From Geobacter sp. OR-1 (lineage in GTDB: Bacteria > Desulfobacterota > Desulfuromonadia > Geobacterales > DSM-12255), in assembly GCF_000813145.1 (NCBI RefSeq), contig NZ_BAZF01000003.1:186001-250000 (forward strand): DNA of 64,000 bases, read 5' to 3'. Below, piece after piece: positions 8,783 through 16,615 of the stretch. The notes under the pieces are model-generated. The model was not told the DNA's origin. It saw only the letters and a program-made list of their open reading frames with translations, and did not search any database. A program made the translations under genes and the position numbers. The first letter of the stretch is position 1. The number at the start of each line of letters is the position of its first letter.

Positions 8783-10436
8783 TCATGCCGCCAGCTTGAA
8801 CTGTTCCACCTGCGAACGGAGCTCTTCGGCCAAGCGGGCCAGTTCGGCCGCTGCAGCTGATGATTCCTGAGAACCATTGGCGGTCAATTGGACAACTGAT
8901 GCGATTTGCTGAATATTGTTGGTGATTTCGCCGGTAGTTGCGGTTTGCTCTTCTGCGGCGGTTGCAATCTGGTTCACCTGCATGGAGAGCGAGCCAATCT
9001 GGTCAAGGATATTCTGCAGCGCCTCTCCGGACCGTGCTGCTTCAGAGGTGCCGGTCTCCACCTCTTTGACACCTTCGACCATGGCCAGAACCGCTCCCTT
9101 TGTCTCTTGCTGGATGGTTTTGATTGTTTGGGCAATCTGCTTGGTAGCGCTGGTGGTTCTTTCGGCAAGAGCCCTGACTTCATCGGCAACCACTGCGAAT
9201 CCTCTCCCCTGTTCACCTGCCCGGGCCGCTTCTATGGCGGCGTTCAGGGCCAGCAGATTGGTCTGGTCCGCGATATCCTCGATGGTTCCGACTATCTCGC
9301 CGATTTCTTCCGAGCGGGCGCCGAGCGCCTCCACTTTCTGAGCGGAATCCTTGACTCGATCGGAAATCAGGCTCATGACCGAAATGGTGTGCTGCACGAT
9401 CTCCGAACTGGTCAGGGCGGCCTGGTTGACCTTCCCGGCGTTGTCTGCCGCAACATGGCAGTTGCGGGCGATATCAGAGGTTGTGGCCGCCATTTCGTCA
9501 CTTGCTGTTGCCACGGTCTGGGTCTGTGCGGCAACCTGCTCGGTGCCGGTGGCGATCTGTTCAGACGTGGAATGGAGTTGATTGGCTGCAGAGGCGACGT
9601 CAATACCGCTTTGTGCGACAAGCGCAATGGTCTGGTTCAGTTTCTCAGCCATGATATTGACTTCGGCAGCCAGAAGCCCCATTTCATCGCGGGTATTGAT
9701 GTTGCAGCGAGTACTCAGGTTTCCCGCGGCCAGGTCTTTCATGGCCTCAAACACTACATGCAGCGGACCGGCAACTGATCTTGCAATGAAAAAACCGAGC
9801 AGGCAGGCACCGAAGAGAGAAACGGCAATAATGGCTATCATGGTGGCCAGAGAGCGCTTATATGCTGCGGTGTAGGCATTGTACATCTCAGCCCCATTCT
9901 TGATATTTTCGGCAACAAGTTTGGAGACGGTCTCGGCCGGCTGGTTGTACAGGGGGGTCAACAACCCCTGTCCCGTATTTGATGGCTTCGGCAAGTGCAT
10001 TGGCATTATTCGCCGCATGGGCGGCCAGGAGCATCTCCCCGAGCTTGGTCCCGGTGGTTACATACTGTTCGAACCCATCCTTAAAGACAGTCATTCCGTC
10101 TTTTTCATGGGTGGTTAGCTTGTGGCTCTGGAATTTTTTCAGTGAATCCCGGACCGCAGAGGTCTTGGCGGTAAAGTCGGTCCATTTCTCCCTGAGCTTT
10201 ACCTCATCCTTAAGCGCCATCATGTAGACCAGATCCAGCCGCATTGTCAGGAAATCACTCTTCATCTGCCCCAGAAGCGCAGTCTGCTCCATGCTGTTAT
10301 TGGACTCGGCCAGGCTCTGATTGGCGCTGCGCATCCCCAATAGCCCCACTGCTCCTACTACCGCCAGAGCCAGGCAGGCAGAGACAACAAGGACCATAAG
10401 CTTGGTTCTGACCTGAAAATCGCTCCACTTTTTCAT
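8783..10436 (-). CDS. Methyl-accepting chemotaxis protein, apparent frameshift
   Basis: A classical chemoreceptor of 550 residues once one base is removed. The N-terminal frame (from 10436, MKKWSDFQ, with GGAGGA upstream) encodes membrane helix 1 (about 13-35) and a four-helix-bundle periplasmic sensor. The remaining frame supplies the end of that sensor, helix 2 ([18 protein letters not shown]), HAMP and the signalling domain with tip [20 protein letters not shown]. The frames join at a run of six G on the plus strand (9952-9957); five would give an uninterrupted protein reading [13 protein letters not shown]. The rest is intact, so a sequencing error is likely, though a real or phase-variable break is possible. 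It is preceded by a sigma-54 promoter and the gene of a sigma-54 activator. Confidence 0.85.
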
Positions 10437-10536
10437 TTTTTCTTCCTCCGTTGCTTGCTGATATTGTTTTGATTAATTGATGAGACCCGAGGTCGGAAAC
10501 ATTGGTTAATGTCTTGGTTTATCCAAAAGAATGTTC

Positions 10537-10552
10537 AGCACAGATGGTGCCT
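10537..10552 (-). promoter_or_regulatory. Predicted sigma-54 (RpoN) -24/-12 promoter
   Basis: Minus-strand AGGCACCATCTGTGCT carries the invariant GG and GC pairs with ten bases between them and a full GGCAC -24 core. The -12 core is TGC rather than TTGC. The start site would be near 10526, leaving a leader of about 90 bases before the chemoreceptor at 10436. An activator of this sigma factor is encoded immediately upstream (10749-12140). Confidence 0.72.
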
Positions 10553-10612
10553 GTCTTTAAAATGGTAAAATGTGTAGTGAAATAAGGTAGATATCTACTG
10601 TGGGGTAAACTG

Positions 10613-10735
10613 CCTCCCCTGTCAACGTTGTTGCTGTTACAGCGGGCAAATATAGGCATTCTAATAATGTTAAGGGGTTAAGAAAAATTGCGGGGCGCAA
10701 CAGAGTTGCCTGAGCAACAATGTTGACAGGAGAGG
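10613..10735. repeat. Long inverted repeat and GTTGC/GCAAC array (candidate activator-binding sites)
   Basis: Bases 10613-10635 and 10713-10735 are inverted copies matching at 21 of 23 positions. The second arm overlaps further small dyads: GCAAC-AGA-GTTGC at 10697-10709 and GTTGC-CTGA-GCAAC at 10705-10718. The elements lie about 60-180 bases upstream of the sigma-54 promoter, the normal place for enhancer sites of an NtrC-type activator, and next to such a gene. The 312-base gap 10437-10748 holds these repeats and the promoter but no gene. Confidence 0.6.
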
Positions 10736-10748
10736 TTGGCAGGAAAGG

Positions 10749-12140
10749 TCAGCTGGTTTTTTTACGGTTGAGAATCTTGTTCAGCCCCTGACGTGTTATC
10801 CCCAGGTAGCGGGCAGCAACACCCTGATTGCCGTCAGCCAGTTGCAGGGCCTTGCAAATCAGCGCCTCTTCGGCCTCCTTGAGTGTCGGCATGCGGTCAC
10901 TCGATGCCGGGATCAAGGCGATAGTCTCATCCGGATTGATAAGTTCCGACCCTTGCTCTGCTCCCATCGCACTGATGAAATTGTCCTTGGGGAGCGGGCC
11001 GTGCTTGTGCCTGGCTACGGCATCGTATGCCATTGACTTGAGTTCGCGGACATTGCCTGGGAAATCATAGGTATTCAAGTACCGGTAGAGCTCCGGAGGT
11101 ATGGAGGGATTCGGTTTGTCCATGGCTGCTGCTGCATCTGCGACAAAATTCTCGAGCAGAAACGGGATATCCCCCTTGCGGCTGGCGAGCGGGGGTATCT
11201 GGACATGGTGCGTGCAGAGCCGGTAGTAAAGGTCCTGGCGAAAACGCCCTTCCTTGACCATGGCAGACAGTTCCCGGTTGGTGGCGGCAATAATCCGGGC
11301 GCTGCTCTTTCGAGGGGTGTCGGAACCGAGGGGGAAATATTCCTGCTCCTGGAGGAGCCGCAACAACCTGACCTGTGATGTCTCGGTCAGTTCGCCGATT
11401 TCGTCGAGGAAGAGGGTGCCGTTCGTTGCCTGGACGATCATCCCTTCCCGCGGCCGGTCGGCGCCGGTGAAGGCCCCTTTGAGATGACCGAACAGGGTAT
11501 CCGAGAACATCTGGTCATCCAGTCCGCCCAGGTTCAGGGCAACGAACTGACCCTTCCTGTCGCTCGCCTTGTGGATGGCTCCTGCGATCAACTCCTTGCC
11601 GGTTCCGGTTTGACCGCTGATCAAAATCGGCTGACTGCTCGGGGCTATCGCTTCGATATACTGGAATATCCTGGTCATGCCTGCATCTTTGGTAATGATG
11701 GCACTGAAGGCGTCCTGATGGAGGAGTCTTCCGTCCAGGATTCGATCTCTGAGGGCTGCGACCTCACTACGGAGTTCCCTGGTTTCCAGAGCCTTTTTGG
11801 CGATGATCTCCAGTTCCGGGAGTTCTCTCACCGGCTTGGATACGAAGTCAAAAGCCCCCATCTTCACGGCTTTGATGGCATCGGCAATCACGCCTATTCC
11901 GGAAATTACCACTACCGGCGTTTCCGGGCTTTCCTGCTTCACTGTCGAAAGCAGCGCAAATCCGTCGAGCCCGGGCATCCGGAGGTCGGTAAAAACAATG
12001 TCCGGTCGATGAGTTCTGAAGATATCCAGTCCGTCACAGCCGTTCGTCGCCTTCAGGACCCGGAAGCCGCAATCTTCGAAAAATGCGGCAAAGCTGCATA
12101 AAACAGCAAATTCGTCGTCAATTATTAATATTGTATCCAC
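10749..12140 (-). CDS. Sigma-54-dependent response regulator (NtrC family)
   Basis: A 463-residue activator of RpoN RNA polymerase. The receiver domain (1-120) has acidic residues DDE at 8-10 and phospho-acceptor Asp52 in FTDLRMP. The AAA+ domain has Walker A GQTGTGKE (176-183), the sigma-54 contact motif GAFTGA (222-227) and Walker B LFLDEIGE. The C-terminal Fis-type helix-turn-helix ends in GVAARYLGITRQGLNKIL. I choose the GTG at 12140 because AAGGA lies about 8 bases upstream and the receiver begins at once; an in-frame ATG at 12182 would add 14 atypical residues. It lies upstream of, and co-directional with, a chemoreceptor gene that has a sigma-54 promoter, its most likely target. Confidence 0.93.
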   Translation of the reverse strand: MDTILIIDDEFAVLCSFAAFFEDCGFRVLKATNGCDGLDIFRTHRPDIVFTDLRMPGLDGFALLSTVKQESPETPVVVISGIGVIADAIKAVKMGAFDFVSKPVRELPELEIIAKKALETRELRSEVAALRDRILDGRLLHQDAFSAIITKDAGMTRIFQYIEAIAPSSQPILISGQTGTGKELIAGAIHKASDRKGQFVALNLGGLDDQMFSDTLFGHLKGAFTGADRPREGMIVQATNGTLFLDEIGELTETSQVRLLRLLQEQEYFPLGSDTPRKSSARIIAATNRELSAMVKEGRFRQDLYYRLCTHHVQIPPLASRKGDIPFLLENFVADAAAAMDKPNPSIPPELYRYLNTYDFPGNVRELKSMAYDAVARHKHGPLPKDNFISAMGAEQGSELINPDETIALIPASSDRMPTLKEAEEALICKALQLADGNQGVAARYLGITRQGLNKILNRKKTS

Positions 12141-12206
12141 TGCGCTTTCCTTGATTTGTCCGGAAAATTTGAATCGGCCCAATTCTGCGCTATTTTAGGC
12201 AACGCT

Positions 12207-12656
12207 TCAACCACTTTCAGGCTGATGTTGCATGAACCAGGCAAGAACAGCCTCAACTGTTTGGGCACCGCCAAGTTCCGCCACCGGCTTGCCGTTGCGC
12301 ACCAGCACCAGGAGCGGAATCCCTCTGACGCCGAACCTTGCGGGGAGAATCCGGTTCTCTTCGGTATTGATCTGGACAACTGCCGCCTTACCCGCCAGCC
12401 TGGCCGCTATCGTTCGCACCGCCGGTGCGAATGAGACGCAGTGCGGTCACCAAGGTGCCCAGAACTCGGCAAGCACCGGGCCGGGATAGTTTGCGAGGAA
12501 TTCATGGAAATCTTTATCGGTCAGCTGTTGCGGGTGACAGTAGCTGGGGGGCAGGGGACTTTGGCAGTTTCCGCACCGCCCATTTTTGCCTTCCTTGTCG
12601 ATGGGAATCCGGTTTGCCGTGCCGCAGGACGGACAGGTGACAGTACAGTCTGACAT
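12207..12656 (-). CDS. Thioredoxin (TrxC-like) with predicted selenocysteine at the active site
   Basis: Read through one in-frame TGA (12449-12447), this is a 149-residue thioredoxin-2-type protein. Residues 8-31 form a zinc ribbon with CPSC and CGNC pairs. The thioredoxin fold follows, with FWAPW immediately before the TGA (codon 70) and PHC after it, so the active site reads U-P-H-C in place of the usual CxxC. The cis-proline motif RGIP comes later. The frame stays open on both sides with full thioredoxin similarity, which argues for selenocysteine rather than a nonsense mutation. A perfect 8-bp hairpin begins 16 bases after the TGA, where a bacterial SECIS is expected. GAGGAGG precedes the ATG at 12656. 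The protein probably acts in cytoplasmic thiol-disulfide exchange. No selA, selB or selD gene lies in the window. Confidence 0.85.
12413..12431 (-). other. Candidate bacterial SECIS hairpin
   Basis: In the mRNA, an 8-bp perfect stem (UUCGCACC paired with GGUGCGAA) closes a GGC loop. The loop starts 24 bases downstream of the UGA codon, within the spacing known for bacterial SECIS elements, and its first positions are G as expected. It is translated as part of the thioredoxin coding sequence. Confidence 0.7.
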
Positions 12657-12748
12657 TGTATCCTCCTCGGTCGGCATGGAATTGATGTGTAGAAACTAAT
12701 TATAGCATCTTTGAAGCTGATTGCCATAGTTGCGACTGAACTCCCTGG

Positions 12749-12785
12749 AAACAGCAATGGCCGCCACTGGCGGCCATTGCTGTTT
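12749..12785. terminator. 17-bp perfect hairpin between hsp20 and thioredoxin genes
   Basis: Bases 12749-12765 and 12769-12785 are exact reverse complements with a three-base loop. The hairpin lies 22 bases past the stop of the upstream Hsp20 gene and before the thioredoxin gene. The arm ends in TTT on either strand but has no long T-tract. It most likely ends hsp20 transcription. Confidence 0.6.
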
Positions 12786-12806
12786 CGATTACCGGTATTG
12801 CCGGGC

Positions 12807-13205
12807 TTACCCGACCGTAACCTCGATTTTCCGCGGCTTGGCCACTTCCGCCTTCGGTATCCGCAGAGTCAGGATCCCGTTGATGTATTCTGCTTTGGCC
12901 TTTTCATGGTCGAGGCTCTCAGGAATGGTGAACTGGCGATAATAGGGAGCCAGTTCAAACTCCGTATAGGCCGGACGCCCCGGCATGCTGTGATCGACCG
13001 GCGCGCTGATGGTCAGAATCCCCTTTTCCACATTCACGTCCAGCGCCCCCTTGTTGGCGCCCGGAAGGTCGGCCGTAAGGGTCAGTCCTTCCTCGGTCTC
13101 GATGATATTGACTGCCGGACGGATATATTTTTCATTGGACCTGGTTTCTTCACGGGTCTGGACCGCTCTGTCCTCGTTTCTTTCGGTAATGCCGTTCGCT
13201 GCCAT
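12807..13205 (-). CDS. Small heat shock protein (Hsp20/alpha-crystallin family)
   Basis: A 132-residue ATP-independent holdase chaperone. The alpha-crystallin domain occupies about residues 30-132, from RPAVNIIETEEGLTLTADLP to the C-terminal strand. The conserved GILTLRIPK segment is present and the chain ends AKPRKIEVTVG. The N-terminal arm is short and charged. The start MAANGITER is preceded by AAGGAGG; upstream in-frame codons run back into the other hsp20 gene. It follows the paralogue at 13256-13705 by 50 bases, so the pair is probably one heat-inducible operon ending at the strong hairpin at 12749-12785. Two such proteins can form mixed oligomers, but that is not visible here. Confidence 0.92.
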   Translation of the reverse strand: MAANGITERNEDRAVQTREETRSNEKYIRPAVNIIETEEGLTLTADLPGANKGALDVNVEKGILTISAPVDHSMPGRPAYTEFELAPYYRQFTIPESLDHEKAKAEYINGILTLRIPKAEVAKPRKIEVTVG

Positions 13206-13255
13206 GTTGATGACCTCCTTTCCGTTGCTGTCAAGATTATTGACGATCACTCCGC

Positions 13256-13705
13256 TCAGGCTGGTTTGATCTCGATCTTCCGGGGCTTGGCATGTTCGGC
13301 CTTGGCCAGCGTAATCAGCATAAGGCCGTCTTTGCACTGGGCGCTGATCTTGTTCGGATCGATGTCAACCGGGAGTTCCAGCGTTCGGGAAAACTTCCCG
13401 GAGCCGAGCTCGGACCGGTGCACTATCTGTCCGTCCATTTCGACAAAAGGTTTGCGCTCGCCGCTGATGGTTACGGTGTTCCGCATAACCGAGAGATCGA
13501 TCTCCTTTGGGTCGACTCCCGGAGCCAGCGCCTCGATGTAGACCTGCCCTTCGTCCTCGCTGAAGTTTACCTGAGGAAAACGGCGGCTTGTTACCGGCGA
13601 AAGGAACGTTGGTCCAAACGGTCGATTGTGCCCAGCACCGCGAAAAGCTTCATCGATCTCTTTCCTCAGATTGTCCAGTTCCTTGAATACATCCCAGCTT
13701 GCCAT
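13256..13705 (-). CDS. Small heat shock protein (Hsp20/alpha-crystallin family)
   Basis: A 149-residue small heat shock protein, first gene of a two-gene hsp20 unit. An N-terminal arm of about 45 residues (MASWDVFKELDNLRKEID) is followed by the alpha-crystallin domain. That domain has the characteristic APGVDPKEIDLSV and DGLMLITLAKAE segments and an AKPRKIEIK tail like that of its partner. The start is set by AAGGAGG 8 bases before the ATG. A promoter with perfect TTGACA lies just upstream. It should bind unfolding proteins in the cytoplasm and hold them for DnaK or ClpB. Confidence 0.93.
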   Translation of the reverse strand: MASWDVFKELDNLRKEIDEAFRGAGHNRPFGPTFLSPVTSRRFPQVNFSEDEGQVYIEALAPGVDPKEIDLSVMRNTVTISGERKPFVEMDGQIVHRSELGSGKFSRTLELPVDIDPNKISAQCKDGLMLITLAKAEHAKPRKIEIKPA

Positions 13706-13741
13706 ATGGATTACCTCCTTTCGTTTGTTCTCTCTGAGCAA

Positions 13742-13770
13742 TAGATAAGTATCGACCTGTTGAATGTCAA
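13742..13770 (-). promoter_or_regulatory. Predicted promoter of the hsp20 pair
   Basis: Minus strand TTGACA (13770-13765), a 17-base spacer and TATCTA (13747-13742) lie about 37 bases before the ATG at 13705. The perfect -35 box and ideal spacing fit sigma-70. CCCTTGACA also resembles a heat-shock -35, but there is no CCCCAT-type -10. Confidence 0.55.
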
Positions 13771-13858
13771 GGGTGTCAGGCGATGGCACGGTTCGATTGC
13801 GGCCGGTGATAATTACGTTATGATTGATCGGGTAATCACAAGGTAAAGGAGATCAAAT

Positions 13859-14017
13859 ATGCAGAAATACGTGTGCACCATTTGCCAGTACATCTACGAC
13901 CCTGCTGTTGGCGATCCCGGCAGCGGTGTGGCTCCGGGAACATCTTTCGAGGATCTGCCGGAAGGGTGGGTCTGTCCGGTATGCGGAGTAGGGAAAGAGC
14001 TGTTCGAGCCGGCCTGA
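13859..14017 (+). CDS. Rubredoxin
   Basis: A 52-residue iron protein. The four iron-ligand cysteines occur as CTIC (residues 6-9) and CPVC (39-42), with the classical YDPAVGDP and [13 protein letters not shown] segments. The length is normal for the family. AAAGGAG lies upstream of the ATG. It carries single electrons in the cytoplasm, often to rubrerythrin or oxygen- and superoxide-detoxifying enzymes in anaerobes. No such partner is adjacent: the neighbours are the divergent hsp20 pair and the convergent antiporter gene. A perfect hairpin follows 20 bases after the stop. Confidence 0.95.
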   Translation: MQKYVCTICQYIYDPAVGDPGSGVAPGTSFEDLPEGWVCPVCGVGKELFEPA

Positions 14018-14036
14018 TCCGGCAACTGACGGGTAA

Positions 14037-14064
14037 CGGCCGGCCTGGAAAGTCAGGCCGGCCG
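14037..14064. terminator. 11-bp perfect GC-rich hairpin between convergent genes
   Basis: CGGCCGGCCTG (14037-14047) pairs with 14054-14064 around a six-base loop. It follows rubredoxin on the plus strand and overlaps the last codons of the antiporter gene on the minus strand, so it could serve both. No T-tract is present. Confidence 0.5.
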
Positions 14065-16029
14065 GGTGAACAACCTTCCGGCAGCGGCCAGCTGTTCCGG
14101 GGATCCCAGGAGCAGCACGATATCGTCGGGTTTTAGTTCCCAGACCGGATCGGGGTTCGGGATCACCTCGCTTTTTCTCTTTATGACCAGGACCGTGGCT
14201 CCGGACATGCTTCTGATCGTCCCCTTGCTGAGGCTCTCGCCTGCCAGCAGCGATCCATGGCCGACCTTGAATGTGGCGATCTCCGCCCCGGCCAGGTAAC
14301 CGCTGATCCCCACCGCATGACTGTGACGCCGGCTGACGCTCCGGAGCATGCCGTAGCCGTCGCGGCGAACCTCCGAGATGTGCTGTTCGATCTCGTCCTG
14401 GGGCACGAGAAGGGTCCGGAGCACCCTGGAGAGGATCTCCACAGAGGTCTCGAACTCTTCCGGGATCACCTCATTAACCCCCAGACGGTAGAGTGGCTCA
14501 ACTTCCAGCAGATATCGGGTCCGGGCGATTATATGGATGCTCGGATTCATCTGCCTTGCCTGGGCCGCAATGCGGCGGCTGGCAGCGGCATCGGAGATGG
14601 CAATGACCAGCATCTTGGCCTGGGCGATCCGGCCGTGCTCCAGCACCTCCGGCTGCGAGGCATCGCCGAAAATTATTTTCTCCCCCCGTTTCCGTTCGCT
14701 GCTGATGGTGAATGGGTTGGTGTCGACGATGAGGTGGGGAATTTCCAGGTTTTTGAGCACCTTGGCCAGGTTGCGGCCATTCAGGCCGTACCCGGCAATG
14801 AGGACATGGCCGGACAGCCGGCTCCGTCTTTCCCGTCCGGCCAGCGCGTTATTGCCTCTGGTCAGCCAGGAAGGAAGCCGCCTGATTGCAAACGTTGCCA
14901 GGGGGTTGGCAAGGCGAAGGCAGAGCGGGGTCAGTGCCATGGTCGCTATGGATGCGGCCAGGAAAAGCTGGTAAAGGTCGGGTGACATGAGCCCGTATTT
15001 GAGGCCGGTCTGGGAGAGGACAAAGGAGAATTCGCCGATCTGGGCCAGGGCAAGGCCCGAAAGGATGGCGACGCGCAAGGGGAGACCGATGGCCCGGGCC
15101 GCAGAGACGGCCACCAGGACCTTTACCAGGATGATCGTCACAACTGTGCCGGCAACGAGCAGGGGGTATTTCAGCAGTACCGCCGGGTCCAGCAGCATTC
15201 CCACGGAGAGGAAGAACAGGCTCATGAAGGCGTCGCGGAACGGGATGATGTCGCCCAGCACCTGCTGGCTGTATTCGGATTCCGAGATCGCCAGCCCGGC
15301 GATGAATGCCCCGAGCGCCAGCGACAACCCTGCCTCGGCAGTAAGCCATGCGGTGCCGAAACCGATGAAGATGACGGTCAGAATGAACAGTTCCCGGCTG
15401 CGGGCGCTTACTACCTGGCGCAGGATCCAGGGGATCAGGTAGCGGGCGCCATAGTGAGCGGCCACTACCACTGCCGCCGCTTTGAGCATCATCAGCAGGA
15501 TGTCGGCGCCACCCTTGCCGCTCCCCCCCAAAAGGGGGGTGAGCAGCATCAACGGCACTACGCAAAGGTCCTGGAATATCAATATGCCGAGCGTGGTCTT
15601 GCCGTGCGGGGTATCCATCTCCCCGCCATCAAGCAAGAGTTTCATGATGATGGCCGTGCTGGAAAGTGCGGCAAGAAAGCCGAAAAATATCGCCTGTTCG
15701 ATGGAATAGCCGCAGGCCGCTCCGATGGCGGCAATGGCGGCGATGGTCAGGGCTGTTTGCAGCCCGCCGCCGAGAAATACCATCTGCCGGATCCGCATCA
15801 GTTCCTTGAGCGAAAACTCGATGCCGATGGTGAACAGGAGGAGCACGACCCCGATCTCAGCCATCTGTTCAACCTGATGGCTGCTTTTTACCAGAGCCAG
15901 GGCATGGGGGCCGGCGATCATGCCGGCGGCCAGGAACCCTATGATCGAGGGGAGCGCCAGCCTCCGCACGAGCAGGACGGTCAGAATGGCCAGGCCGAAA
16001 AGTATTTCCAGGTCAAACAGGACAGCCAT
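14053..16029 (-). CDS. Monovalent cation:proton antiporter (CPA2/KefB type) with RCK domains
   Basis: A 658-residue inner-membrane transporter. About residues 1-390 are a run of hydrophobic helices typical of the Na+/H+ exchanger fold. A cytoplasmic TrkA-N/RCK domain follows (about 405-530) with nucleotide-binding loop GYGLNGR, then a TrkA-C domain (about 570-655, from VGHGSLLAGESLSKG). This arrangement fits the KefB/KefC or YbaL group of potassium or sodium/proton antiporters gated by ligand binding to the RCK part. The length is normal. The start MAVLFDLEIL has GGATG upstream. It stands alone, convergent with rubredoxin. Ion specificity cannot be told from sequence. Confidence 0.9.
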   Translation of the reverse strand: MAVLFDLEILFGLAILTVLLVRRLALPSIIGFLAAGMIAGPHALALVKSSHQVEQMAEIGVVLLLFTIGIEFSLKELMRIRQMVFLGGGLQTALTIAAIAAIGAACGYSIEQAIFFGFLAALSSTAIIMKLLLDGGEMDTPHGKTTLGILIFQDLCVVPLMLLTPLLGGSGKGGADILLMMLKAAAVVVAAHYGARYLIPWILRQVVSARSRELFILTVIFIGFGTAWLTAEAGLSLALGAFIAGLAISESEYSQQVLGDIIPFRDAFMSLFFLSVGMLLDPAVLLKYPLLVAGTVVTIILVKVLVAVSAARAIGLPLRVAILSGLALAQIGEFSFVLSQTGLKYGLMSPDLYQLFLAASIATMALTPLCLRLANPLATFAIRRLPSWLTRGNNALAGRERRSRLSGHVLIAGYGLNGRNLAKVLKNLEIPHLIVDTNPFTISSERKRGEKIIFGDASQPEVLEHGRIAQAKMLVIAISDAAASRRIAAQARQMNPSIHIIARTRYLLEVEPLYRLGVNEVIPEEFETSVEILSRVLRTLLVPQDEIEQHISEVRRDGYGMLRSVSRRHSHAVGISGYLAGAEIATFKVGHGSLLAGESLSKGTIRSMSGATVLVIKRKSEVIPNPDPVWELKPDDIVLLLGSPEQLAAAGRLFTRPA

Positions 16030-16125
16030 AGTAGCATCCGGTCGCGTTGAATTGAGGAGGCCCGCTTGTCAAGCCTCATCGGGTGTGTTATCCATCAAAT
16101 AATACCGCAATCTCAGGAGTTCACC

Positions 16126-16611
16126 ATGATCTTCAGGTCTGTAACCAAATTGATCTTCGTCGTAATGCTTCTTGCCCCTGCAATCATGCCGGTGTGCAGC
16201 TGGGGATCGCCGGCCGAGGTCCGCCTGTCAAAGGGGCAGACCGTGTATGTCCCGGTGTACTCCAACGTGTACAGCGGGCCGCGGAAAAATCCGTTTCAGC
16301 TCGCCGCCTTGCTCAGCATCAGGAATACGGACATGACGGGAACGTTTCGGGTCACTGCGATTGATTATTACGATAACGACGGCAGGCTGATAAAGAGGCA
16401 CCTCGACCGGCCGCTACTCCTCGGGCCGCTCGGGACCACGCATGTTTACGTGGAGGAGAAAGACAGCCGGGGCGGTTTCGGTGCCAATTTCATCGTCAGG
16501 TGGTCTGCGGACCGGGTCATCAATGCGCCGGTGATCGAGTGCGTGATGATCGGCGCCACCGGCGGGCAGGGGATTTCATTCGTCAGCCCTGGTCAGGAGA
16601 TCCGGGAGTAA
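16126..16611 (+). CDS. DUF3124 family exported protein
   Basis: A 161-residue protein with an N-terminal signal peptide (about 1-27, hydrophobic LIFVVMLLAPAIMPVCSWG). The body matches what I know of DUF3124: LSKGQTVYVPVYSNVYSG, then LSIRNTD, YYDNDGRLIKRHL and GANFIVRW, ending in the GQGISF region. The predicted fold is all-beta and periplasmic; function is unknown. The cysteine at about 24 is not in a convincing lipobox. The ATG at 16126 is preceded by CAGGAG. It is transcribed divergently from the antiporter gene and convergently with the PabB-PabC gene, with four bases between their ends. Confidence 0.8.
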   Translation: MIFRSVTKLIFVVMLLAPAIMPVCSWGSPAEVRLSKGQTVYVPVYSNVYSGPRKNPFQLAALLSIRNTDMTGTFRVTAIDYYDNDGRLIKRHLDRPLLLGPLGTTHVYVEEKDSRGGFGANFIVRWSADRVINAPVIECVMIGATGGQGISFVSPGQEIRE

Positions 16612-16615
16612 CGGG

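Noticed and set aside
12207-12656. The thioredoxin as a pseudogene with a nonsense mutation
   Set aside because: The stop is precisely the active-site residue, is TGA, and is followed by a SECIS-like hairpin; both halves are fully conserved.
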